DNA of 17,668 bases from Actinomycetes bacterium (lineage in GTDB: Bacteria > Actinomycetota > Coriobacteriia > Coriobacteriales > Eggerthellaceae). The stretch spans positions 1 to 17,668 of the forward strand of contig JAEWQO010000066.1 in NCBI GenBank assembly GCA_023460315.1, written 5' to 3'. The notes beneath the pieces were generated by a model, which did no database searches, was not told the origin of the DNA, and was given only the letters and a program-made list of their open reading frames with translations. Numbering within the stretch: the first letter of the stretch is position 1; each line of letters opens with the position of its first letter. This document shows, one piece after another, positions 6,480-13,275 of this stretch. Made by a program: the position numbers and the translations under genes.

Positions 6480-7529
6480 CTACGGCAGCAACAGCTGGGC
6501 AATCTGCACGGCATTCAGGGCAGCGCCCTTGCGAATCTGGTCGGCGACGACCCAAAACGCCAACCCGTGATCGACCGTCGGATCCGTGCGCAACCGCCCA
6601 ACGTATGTGTCGTCGGTGCCCGCCAGAAGCCCTGGCATGGGATAGACGTTGTTCGCAGGATCATCCATGAGCACGATGCCCGGCGCGGCCGCGAGGGCGG
6701 CCCGTGCGGCGTCGATGCTCACTTCCCCGGCGAACTCCACGTTCACCGACTCGCCGTGGCAGCGCAGGACCGGAACGCGCACGCAGGTGGCAGACACCTT
6801 GATGCCGTCATCGCCCATGATCTTCTTCGTCTCGACAACCATCTTCCATTCCTCTTTGGTCGAGTCATCCTCAAGGAACTTGTCGATGTGGGGAATGCAA
6901 TTGAACGCGATCTGATGCTGAAACGCCTCGACAGTCAACTCGTCGTCGCGCTTTCCCTCAAGAAACTCCCGCGTCTGGTCGTAGAGCTCGGCCATGGCAG
7001 GAGCGCCGGCCCCGCTCGCCGCCTGGTAAGTGGACACAACGACACGGGTGATGGGTGCAAGGTCGTGCAGCGGCTTCAGCGCCACGACCATCTGGATGGT
7101 CGAGCAATTGGGGTTCGCAATCACGCCGGAGTGCCAGCTCACGTCTTGGGGATTCACTTCCGGCACGACAAGCGGCACGTCGGCGTCCATGCGAAACGCG
7201 CTCGAATTGTCGATCATGACCGCACCGGCATCCACGACGGCCTGGCGCATCTCAAATGACTGAGAGGCCCCACAGGAAAACAGGGCGATGTCCACCCCTT
7301 CAAACGCCTCGGGAGTCATCTCCTGCACAACGAGATCTCCCGCTGCAACCTGGCCGCAGCCGAGAAACGGCAGCTTCTTGCCAGCTGAGCGCACGGAAGC
7401 CAGCGCCCGCACCTCGCGTGCCGGAAAATCCAGGTCATGCAGGACCTGGAGAAACTCGTTGCCCACCGCACCTGTGGCACCGGCCACCGCAACGACGGGA
7501 TGTGCCGGCATTTCCTTCGTCCATGCCAT
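6480..7529 (-). CDS. asd: Aspartate-semialdehyde dehydrogenase
   Basis: This enzyme reduces beta-aspartyl phosphate to aspartate semialdehyde with NADPH, the branch point for lysine/diaminopimelate, threonine and methionine. The 349-residue length is normal. Visible are the NADP-binding GATGAVG (17-23), a substrate arginine in SSAFR (R113), the nucleophile Cys142 in NPNCSTIQ and the general base His258 in RCHGE. The ATG at 7529 lies 3 nt after the lysC stop, with AAGGGG inside the lysC end as ribosome site. A second ATG six codons in is possible. The pair lysC-asd is a common actinobacterial arrangement and ensures stoichiometric expression of two consecutive enzymes. Confidence 0.96.
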   Translation of the reverse strand: MAWTKEMPAHPVVAVAGATGAVGNEFLQVLHDLDFPAREVRALASVRSAGKKLPFLGCGQVAAGDLVVQEMTPEAFEGVDIALFSCGASQSFEMRQAVVDAGAVMIDNSSAFRMDADVPLVVPEVNPQDVSWHSGVIANPNCSTIQMVVALKPLHDLAPITRVVVSTYQAASGAGAPAMAELYDQTREFLEGKRDDELTVEAFQHQIAFNCIPHIDKFLEDDSTKEEWKMVVETKKIMGDDGIKVSATCVRVPVLRCHGESVNVEFAGEVSIDAARAALAAAPGIVLMDDPANNVYPMPGLLAGTDDTYVGRLRTDPTVDHGLAFWVVADQIRKGAALNAVQIAQLLLP

Positions 7530-7532
7530 GAC

Positions 7533-8813
7533 CTATCGCCCCTTGCTCATCTTGGCCGCGATTTCTTCTGCAGAAAGCTGGGTCTCCTCAAACACGCTGT
7601 CGGAATCCAAGTTGAACGCCGTGTGCAGGCAACGAACCGCAGCCGCGGCTTGAGCACCGTCAACGACGACGGACAGGCGGATGGGAGAAGTGGAGATAGC
7701 CAATATGTTGATCTGGTTCTCTCCCAACGTCGTGAACGCCCGGGCCGCGACTCCCGGCGAGGACTTCATGCCGGTTCCCACAAGGCTCACTTTCGCGATG
7801 CTCTCGTCAACCACATATTCGCGTGCGCTGATGTCGGGCAGGATGCGCTCGACCGTCTCGCGCGCACGTTTCTCATCGGCCCCCGGACAGGTGAAACTGA
7901 TGTCGGTGAATCCGTCTTCCGAGATATTCTGGATGATCATGTCAACGCTCACCAGATTGCGGGCCAAAGCGCTGAACACCTTCGCGGCAACCCCCGTCAT
8001 GTCAGGCACGCCCCGAATGGTGAACTTGACCTCGGACGTGTCGTGGGCGATGCCGGTGATGACGGCTTCCTCCATCATGTCGGTCTCCTCCTTGATATAC
8101 GTGCCTTCGGCATCGGAGAACGCCGAACGGGAATGAATGGTCACTTTGAACTTACGCGCGAACTCGACGGCACGCATCTGCAGCACGCCTGCGCCGGCGC
8201 TGGACAATTCCAGCATGTCGTCATAAGAGATCGAATCGAGTTTCCTGGCGCGAGGGCACACGCGCGGATCGGCCGTGTAAACGCCGTCGACATCGGAATA
8301 GATCTCGCACACGTCAGCACCCAAGCCACAGGCGATCGCCACCGCCGTGGTGTCTGAACCTCCACGGCCCAACGTGGTGATGTCACCCGTGGGATCGATG
8401 CCCTGAAAACCCGCGACCACGGCGATCAATCCCTTGCCGAGCGCATCCATGATGCGCTCGTTGTGAACCTTCACAATCTTGGCCTTTGCATGCGCGCCAT
8501 CGGTCTCTATGCCCGCCTGGCGGCCGGTGAAGCTCATGGCCTTGTAGCCCCGCGCCTCGATGGCCATGGCAAGCAGCGTCATGGACACCTGTTCTCCCGT
8601 CGACAACAGGCGATCCATCTCGCGGGAGGGGGGATTCTCGTTGAGGGCACGGGCAAGCCCGACCAACTCGTCGGTTGTCTTTCCCATGGCGGACACCACC
8701 GCCACAACGTCGTGGCCTGCCTGCTTTCGCGCAATGAGCTTTTTCGCAACCATCTGGATGCGCTCGGGCGAAGCGACGGACGTGCCTCCGAATTTGCATA
8801 CGATTAACGACAT
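7533..8813 (-). CDS. lysC: Aspartate kinase
   Basis: This enzyme phosphorylates aspartate at the entry of the aspartate amino acid family. The 426-residue protein starts with the classical KFGGTSV (7-13). It also shows STGEQVS (71-77), GRGGSDTT (149-156) and YSDVDGVYTADPR (172-184) in the kinase domain, then two ACT regulatory domains (about 262-335 and 340-410). The start is the ATG at 8813 with AAAGAG just upstream. The frame stays open to 8897, but that extension has no family counterpart and overlaps the promoter. A perfect Shine-Dalgarno precedes M246, as in lysC genes that make an alpha2beta2 enzyme. Feedback control through the ACT domains by lysine and/or threonine is expected. No lysine riboswitch is visible, and the predicted leader is only about 33 nt. 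Confidence 0.96.
   Translation of the reverse strand: MSLIVCKFGGTSVASPERIQMVAKKLIARKQAGHDVVAVVSAMGKTTDELVGLARALNENPPSREMDRLLSTGEQVSMTLLAMAIEARGYKAMSFTGRQAGIETDGAHAKAKIVKVHNERIMDALGKGLIAVVAGFQGIDPTGDITTLGRGGSDTTAVAIACGLGADVCEIYSDVDGVYTADPRVCPRARKLDSISYDDMLELSSAGAGVLQMRAVEFARKFKVTIHSRSAFSDAEGTYIKEETDMMEEAVITGIAHDTSEVKFTIRGVPDMTGVAAKVFSALARNLVSVDMIIQNISEDGFTDISFTCPGADEKRARETVERILPDISAREYVVDESIAKVSLVGTGMKSSPGVAARAFTTLGENQINILAISTSPIRLSVVVDGAQAAAAVRCLHTAFNLDSDSVFEETQLSAEEIAAKMSKGR
8073..8093 (-). promoter_or_regulatory. Internal ribosome site and start for LysC beta subunit
   Basis: On the minus strand AAGGAGG (8093-8087) stands 8 nt before an in-frame ATG (8078-8076), immediately followed by a second ATG. 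The resulting protein would begin MMEEAVITGIAHD and end at 7533 (181 residues, both ACT domains). Corynebacterium LysC beta begins at the same place, with MEEAVLTG. Confidence 0.65.
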
Positions 8814-8852
8814 GCTGCTCTTTCTGATATGCGGTGAATCAGTCGGTAATCC

Positions 8853-8861
8853 ACTATAGCA
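8853..8861 (-). promoter_or_regulatory. Extended -10 promoter of lysC-asd
   Basis: The minus strand reads TGCTATAGT (8861-8853), an extended -10 element that needs no strong -35, and none is seen. The start would be near 8846, giving a leader of about 33 nt before the lysC ATG. Confidence 0.45.
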
Positions 8862-8961
8862 AACATGTCCTCGCTCTGCCCGGGGAAAGCACGCCATCAG
8901 GCACGATTTTCACAACGAATGCGAAAGGGGGGCACATGCGAACATCGACCGGCCAGGCGCA

Positions 8962-9002
8962 TTGACGCCCTGTGGCTGACCCGCGTACACAAGAGGCGTC
9001 AA
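8962..9002 (-). terminator. Hairpin after the redox operon
   Basis: TTGACGCC (8962-8969) and GGCGTCAA (8995-9002) are perfect arms around a 25-nt loop, only a few bases past the last stop of the redox operon. No T run follows, so intrinsic termination is uncertain. Factor-dependent termination or 3'-end protection are alternatives. Confidence 0.4.
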
Positions 9003-9005
9003 GAG

Positions 9006-9596
9006 TCACCGACCGTCAATTTCGGCCAGCACGTCCTTTCCTCGCTCGGTGATCCTCCATGAACCCTCCCACACGATCAGCCGAGCATGCTCCAGCACAT
9101 CGACGAAATAGCCAGCAAACCGTCGGGGATCGCTCTTCTTCAAGAGAGGATCGTTATCGACAGCCCGATCTATCTCCGCCTTGTTTCTCGGTGATGTGCC
9201 CACAAAGGAAAGGATTTTGCCATAGATCGGCAGATATTCCTCATCCTCAGCTGCCTTTTGTCGCCAATATAGCAAACTTTGATCGGCATTCAGATAGGCC
9301 AGAGCCTCATCTGTGCATATCCACGGCCCCACATACTCGTCGTATGGACGCACATGCCCGGCTGAGCCTTCCTCCTCCACCTGCCCTTCGGGGACGATCA
9401 GCTCCTGCTCGACAAGATAGTTTGTCATTTCGGGGGCCGACATGGTTGTCTGGTCATACGCAAGAACCTCTTGCGCTTTGCCGTCTATCTCATCGAGCGT
9501 TTTTGGAGTGCGGCAAAACGCCAGCAAGCGCTCCAAGGCCCGCCGTTCAAGAGGAAGACGCGAAAAGGCTTTTTCTAGAGGAAGCTCATCCATCAT
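9006..9596 (-). CDS. Unrecognised protein with two winged-helix-like segments
   Basis: This 196-residue soluble protein has no signal peptide, membrane segment or cysteine cluster, and I do not recognise the family. Two similar segments can be seen. One starts ERLLAFCRTPKTLDEIDGKA (21-40) and continues to LVEQELIV and PWICTDEALAYL (101). The other starts GKILSFVGTSPRNKAEIDRA (126-145) and continues to VLEHARLIVWEGSWRITERGKDVL (190 end). Each has helix, helix, recognition-like helix and then a strand pair ending in a T-D-E/T-E-R-G turn, typical of winged helices. It is the last gene of the redox operon and overlaps the NapH-like gene by 11 nt, so it should be made with it. Possible roles are an operon-specific regulator or a partner in enzyme maturation. 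Start at ATG 9596 (a second ATG follows directly). Confidence 0.75.
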   Translation of the reverse strand: MMDELPLEKAFSRLPLERRALERLLAFCRTPKTLDEIDGKAQEVLAYDQTTMSAPEMTNYLVEQELIVPEGQVEEEGSAGHVRPYDEYVGPWICTDEALAYLNADQSLLYWRQKAAEDEEYLPIYGKILSFVGTSPRNKAEIDRAVDNDPLLKKSDPRRFAGYFVDVLEHARLIVWEGSWRITERGKDVLAEIDGR

Positions 9597-10515
9597 CTCG
9601 GTCGCCTTTCTTTTTTGGAAGCAAGGGGAAGGTTATTGCAGAAACGGGGCAACGATCAGCACATTCACCGCATTTCGTGCATTCATTGACAGGAGCTGAG
9701 ATTTCACCGACATGGAGGTCGATGCCCTCCTCGCATGCCTCGACGCAGCGGTTGCATTCCGACGAAGAGGATGATCGAAGACATGTCGAGGCATTGATCT
9801 GCGGAACGAACGTCTTATTCAAGCGGGAAATCAGGGACAGCATGGCTCCCAAAGGACAGAATTTATGACACCATTTCCGGGCGATAAACAATTCCGCGAC
9901 CACAATGAGGGGAAAAACGACCAACGAAAGCGTGACCTCGTTGAACTGGAAGAGGCGCCAGAAGGCCACAATCGTTGCAAACGTCAGTCCGACCGGGCAA
10001 ATCAGGCAAAAAACCGGAAATCCAAACAGTGCCGTCGAGAGCAGCGCCCCACCGAGGACCCAGTTTCGAGAATCTTGCACACCGCCTTTTCGCGTGACGG
10101 GTATATCAAGGACGGTGGCAGCCAGGCGGCTTCTCCCGGCCTTTTCTGGCATCTCGACCTCTTCGGCAGTAGCATCATGCTGCTGCCCGGTGTGCACATG
10201 CTTTTTTTCCTTGCGACTTTTGAGTCCCAAGATCCTTCTCAGAAGCGGAACCGGGCAGCCCCAGGCACAGAACGCCCGTCCTACGAGGGCGGTCAGGATG
10301 ACCGCCACAAGCAGCCCGATCAGCAAAGGCGGCACGAACGTGAACGAGGCAAGTGCCACTTCTATGGAACCAAGAGGGCAGATGGCAGCTATGTCATAGA
10401 TGCCAAACGCCGAAGGAGTTCCACCGCCCGTGTGAAACGCCAGGCCAACACATACGAGAACAATGACAGCAAGTGCCGTTGCCGTTCTCAGGTTCTTCGG
10501 CTTAAACCGCTTCAC
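9586..10515 (-). CDS. NapH-like membrane Fe-S protein
   Basis: This 309-residue protein probably takes electrons from menaquinol and passes them outward to the NapG-like ferredoxin. It has about four membrane segments (near 11-27, 62-80, 152-176, 196-212) and the NapH/NosR/RdxA cysteine-proline motifs CAWGCP (83-88), CLICP (170-174) and CHKFCP (216-221). The C-terminal domain holds two [4Fe-4S] sites, C254xxC257xxxC261 with C245, and C279xxC282xxC285xxxC289P. The start is the GTG at 10515, with GGAGG 6 nt upstream. GTGA overlaps the NapG-like stop by 4 nt. The frame is open to 10743 but that extension is a shadow of the upstream gene. NapH usually works beside NapG in nitrate reductase systems. 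Here no NapA, NapB or NapC is present. Confidence 0.85.
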   Translation of the reverse strand: MKRFKPKNLRTATALAVIVLVCVGLAFHTGGGTPSAFGIYDIAAICPLGSIEVALASFTFVPPLLIGLLVAVILTALVGRAFCAWGCPVPLLRRILGLKSRKEKKHVHTGQQHDATAEEVEMPEKAGRSRLAATVLDIPVTRKGGVQDSRNWVLGGALLSTALFGFPVFCLICPVGLTFATIVAFWRLFQFNEVTLSLVVFPLIVVAELFIARKWCHKFCPLGAMLSLISRLNKTFVPQINASTCLRSSSSSECNRCVEACEEGIDLHVGEISAPVNECTKCGECADRCPVSAITFPLLPKKKGDRDDG

Positions 10516-11153
10516 TCCGATCCTCCTTCGTCCCCCGCGCCTCCAGGCGAGTCCGCGCTTTGCGACGCCTCCTGCCGGGTGACGACCACAACCCCACGTC
10601 TGGTTCCCCCAGAAAAGCTGCGATAGGCCAAAGCCGGACAGATGTATTCGCACACGCCGCATCCATTGCAAAGCGACCCGTCGACAACCGGACGATTGCT
10701 CGCATCGAGCGATATCGCCCCATACGGGCACGCCTTGAAGCATTCCGTGCAGCCGCCCACAAACGCGATGCAGCGATCCTCTTGGATGACGGCAGTCCCA
10801 ATTTTTTCAGTGGAGGGGTCAAAAGACCCCAAAGCTCCCGTCGGGCAAACGGTCTCGCAAAGCGCACAGAAGTCGCAGTATCCCCGATGAAAGTCGAGCG
10901 TGGGCGTGCGGGCGTTCAAAATCCCCTCTTCCAGAGGGGCGATGCCAATCACACCGGTAGGACAGATGGAGCGGCAACGGTCGCATCGCAGACAGGATGC
11001 ATGCATGCGGGCTTCGTCCTGCCCTCCGGGAGGACGAAGCAGCTCGCCATCTCCCGAAAGGCCGGCCACGGCAGCGCCGAACCCCATCGAAAGGGCGCCG
11101 GCTCCACAAAACCCCAGAAACGCCCGTCGCGAAGTGAGAAGTGACCCATCCAT
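10512..11153 (-). CDS. NapG-like TAT-exported ferredoxin, four Fe-S clusters
   Basis: This 213-residue protein carries a twin-arginine signal (SRRAFLGF, 8-15, followed by a hydrophobic stretch to about 32), so it is folded and loaded with clusters before export. It has four [4Fe-4S] motifs: C54xxC57xxC60xxxC64P, C93xxC96xxC99xxxC103P, C128x6C135xxC138xxxC142P, and C162xxC165xxC168xxxC172P. This is the MauM/NapG ferredoxin pattern. Its gene is directly followed, with overlap, by the NapH-like gene, its usual partner. Start ATG 11153, 6 nt after the TorD-like stop. The likely role is electron transfer on the outer face of the membrane between the NapH-like protein and the molybdoenzyme. The recipient is inference. 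Confidence 0.87.
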   Translation of the reverse strand: MDGSLLTSRRAFLGFCGAGALSMGFGAAVAGLSGDGELLRPPGGQDEARMHASCLRCDRCRSICPTGVIGIAPLEEGILNARTPTLDFHRGYCDFCALCETVCPTGALGSFDPSTEKIGTAVIQEDRCIAFVGGCTECFKACPYGAISLDASNRPVVDGSLCNGCGVCEYICPALAYRSFSGGTRRGVVVVTRQEASQSADSPGGAGDEGGSE

Positions 11154-11159
11154 GATCGA

Positions 11160-11843
11160 TCAGCCTTCGGAACAGACGTCCAGCAGATCGCCAACAACAT
11201 CCTGCTCCAACCGCAGAAAACCCTCGGTGATGTCGGCGATGCCATGGTAATAGTCGGTCTGCCCCAATTCGCGGATGTCCTTGCAGAGATCGGGCACCCA
11301 CCTGAGCATATGCTGTTCGAGAAAGCTCTTCTGGCATGCAAGGATATCAACGCACGACGACAGGGCGCCCTTCTCAAACTCATGGGAGGCTTGCTGGCAG
11401 AGGGCGGACATGAATGAAAGCTCGAAGGAAAGATGGTCTTCGGGAACCGTGGTGCCTGCAGGAACGTCCAACCCCCATTCTCGATAAACTGCCACAACCT
11501 CGTCGCGGGCATCCTGCATCAGAAGCCGTTCCTCGCTGGTGTAGACCGACTCATAGGGTGCAGCCGATCTTCCCTCGTAAACGCCCGCCCCAAGAAAGAG
11601 GCGGGCATAGTCAACCGCAAGCTCGGTGCGAGCGAAGCGACGATTCTTGGCAAGATAGGCATGGATGAGGGAATACCCCTTCCCGACAAGCGAATCCTCT
11701 TGGGGCAGGTCACGCTGGGACAGCTCGACGATCTGCTCCTCCGTGAGTTCATGTTCATACGAGCTTGCGAGAAAAACATAGAGGGCTTCTCGCTGGTTGC
11801 AAAGTACCGCCAAATCCGTCAGACCGTTGTTCTCTACTGTCAT
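11160..11843 (-). CDS. TorD/DmsD family molybdoenzyme chaperone
   Basis: This 227-residue all-helical cytosolic chaperone of the kind that binds the TAT signal of a molybdoenzyme holds it until the cofactor is inserted and then hands it to the Tat system. Diagnostic segments are DYARLFLG (78-85), APYESVY (95-101) and PEDHLSFELSFM (134-145), the TorD/DmsD consensus. Its gene sits 38 nt after the membrane anchor gene, with AAAGG just before the ATG at 11843. Its client is almost surely the catalytic subunit encoded three genes upstream, and perhaps also the NapG-like protein, whose gene follows 6 nt downstream. Confidence 0.9.
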   Translation of the reverse strand: MTVENNGLTDLAVLCNQREALYVFLASSYEHELTEEQIVELSQRDLPQEDSLVGKGYSLIHAYLAKNRRFARTELAVDYARLFLGAGVYEGRSAAPYESVYTSEERLLMQDARDEVVAVYREWGLDVPAGTTVPEDHLSFELSFMSALCQQASHEFEKGALSSCVDILACQKSFLEQHMLRWVPDLCKDIRELGQTDYYHGIADITEGFLRLEQDVVGDLLDVCSEG

Positions 11844-11881
11844 ATCGCCTTTCTTTCCCCCTCGATGCCCGTTGTCTTGCC

Positions 11882-12691
11882 CTATATTTCCATTCCGAAA
11901 CTATTCATGATGGCGACGCCGATGACCCACATCAATACCCTGAAGACCACTGCTCCCGCAAAGGCAGAAACCAGGGCAAGGCAAAACGCACCGAGCGCAT
12001 ACCGCTTCTTCTTGAGATAGACGACGCCGACGATTCCAGGCACGATGCCCGACAGCGCCACACCAACCCAGAACAACGGCGCGGACGATCCAAAAGCGGC
12101 CCCCGAAGCAATGCCATAGACCAGTGACACGACGAGGGCTATCGCCGCACCGACGATCATCATTTTCGCAAGCAGACCGGTCTTCGCATCCTGCTTGTTA
12201 ACCAGCGTGCATACCAGTGCATAGAGAGAGACGCCGCTGATGAGCGCCGTTCCGGCATAGCCAAAGGGCAAAGCGATCATATTCCACGTTGGGCGCGACG
12301 GCATCATGTATGAAGACCCACATGCATACGTGAAGATTGCGGCCAGGGCAATGGCAATCACGGAGACCACCTTCAACGCGGTGCCCGACAGGCCTCTTCG
12401 CAACAAGAGGTAGAAAACGACAGCGACGACGATGAGCACGAATATCAGGGCTGCTTCTACGAATATGCCCGAAGTCGGATGGCTGAGCGCAGCGAGCATG
12501 CGCGTTGGGTGGGAAAGGTGAGTGACGGAAAGCAGTCCGCCGATAATAAGGAGGACAACCGCCGTAATTGCAGAAACTTTGCCGATCTTCTTATCGTCAT
12601 CAAAAGCGGCGGCATACGAGCCACACGCGAGCAGCCAGGCGCCCGTGCCGGCAAAAACGGTAAAAAGGACAAGGGACCACTGGATCGTCAT
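11882..12691 (-). CDS. DmsC-like membrane anchor subunit
   Basis: This 269-residue protein has eight predicted membrane helices (near 7-30, 39-60, 76-97, 106-128, 138-162, 173-197, 207-226, 232-258), as in the DMSO reductase anchor DmsC. This subunit oxidises menaquinol and feeds electrons to the four-cluster subunit. No heme-binding CxxCH is present. The polar turn THLSHPTRMLAALSHPTSG (57-75) corresponds to the conserved loop near the quinol site in this family. The start is the ATG at 12691, whose ATGA overlaps the ferredoxin-subunit stop by 4 nt. Seven extra upstream codons are open but not supported. Confidence 0.88.
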   Translation of the reverse strand: MTIQWSLVLFTVFAGTGAWLLACGSYAAAFDDDKKIGKVSAITAVVLLIIGGLLSVTHLSHPTRMLAALSHPTSGIFVEAALIFVLIVVAVVFYLLLRRGLSGTALKVVSVIAIALAAIFTYACGSSYMMPSRPTWNMIALPFGYAGTALISGVSLYALVCTLVNKQDAKTGLLAKMMIVGAAIALVVSLVYGIASGAAFGSSAPLFWVGVALSGIVPGIVGVVYLKKKRYALGAFCLALVSAFAGAVVFRVLMWVIGVAIMNSFGMEI

Positions 12692-13275
12692 GAGACGGCA
12701 CCTTCTTTCCATGTCGCCACTGAAGACGAGAGGATGTACTTGGTGGCTGGATTGTTGCCCACATTGGGGAGTTCGTGAATGTCTTCGGGATCAGCCGCTG
12801 CCAAGACTTTCGAAACAGCGGATTCGGGATCATCAAGGTCGCCGTAAAAACGAGCCTTCGTGCTGCAAGCCGCAACGCAGGCAGGAAGGCCTCCCTCGGA
12901 CACAAGGTGCAGACAAAGCGTGCATTTCTCGATAACCCTCTCTTGCGCGTTCCAGCCACGAACGCCATAGGGACAGGCCATCATGCAGTATTTGCAACCG
13001 ATGCACTTGGATTTGTCAACCAATACGACATCGTTGTCATCGCGATACGAGGCTCCCGTGGGACACACATGAACGCACGGGGCCTCTTCGCATTGCTGAC
13101 ACATCGTCGGCAGCCAATAGAGATCCGTCTCGGGGTATTCGCCATAAGGGCCTATCTGAAGCACTTTGTTCCAATGCTCTCCCAGCGCAATTCCGTTTTC
13201 CATCTTGCACGCCACCTCGCAGCCGAAGCAACCGATGCAGCGATTGAGGTCGACCACAATGCAGTTTCTTGCCAT
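12688..13275 (-). CDS. dmsB: DmsB-like electron-transfer subunit, four [4Fe-4S]
   Basis: This 195-residue ferredoxin-like subunit wires the anchor to the catalytic subunit. Four cluster motifs are complete: C13xxC16xxC19xxxC23, C59xxC62x4C67xxxC71P, C91xxC94xxC97xxxC101P, and C118xxC121x11C133xxxC137. No signal peptide, so it should be co-exported with the TAT-bearing catalytic subunit. The ATG at 13275 shares one base with the stop of the catalytic gene (TGATG), which sets the start. A longer frame to 13317 lies inside the catalytic gene and is rejected. The fold and order match DmsB, PhsB, PsrB and NrfC, so the name reflects family more than substrate. Confidence 0.93.
   Translation of the reverse strand: MARNCIVVDLNRCIGCFGCEVACKMENGIALGEHWNKVLQIGPYGEYPETDLYWLPTMCQQCEEAPCVHVCPTGASYRDDNDVVLVDKSKCIGCKYCMMACPYGVRGWNAQERVIEKCTLCLHLVSEGGLPACVAACSTKARFYGDLDDPESAVSKVLAAADPEDIHELPNVGNNPATKYILSSSVATWKEGAVS

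Noticed and set aside
8814..8897. N-terminal extension of the lysC frame to 8897
   Set aside because: Aspartokinases begin close to KFGGTS. The extension crosses the predicted promoter, and the ATG at 8813 has its own ribosome site.
8814..8900. Lysine riboswitch before lysC
   Set aside because: The predicted leader is about 33 nt, and I see none of the long multi-helix structure of the L-box.
10516..10743. N-terminal extension of the NapH-like frame
   Set aside because: It overlaps the NapG-like gene by over 200 nt and lacks membrane or family features. The GTG at 10515 has a GGAGG site and a GTGA overlap.
9586..11153. Possible nitrate reductase (nap) locus because of NapG/NapH-like genes
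   Set aside because: There is no NapA, NapB, NapC or NapD. The catalytic subunit is the exported Dms/Psr-type protein.
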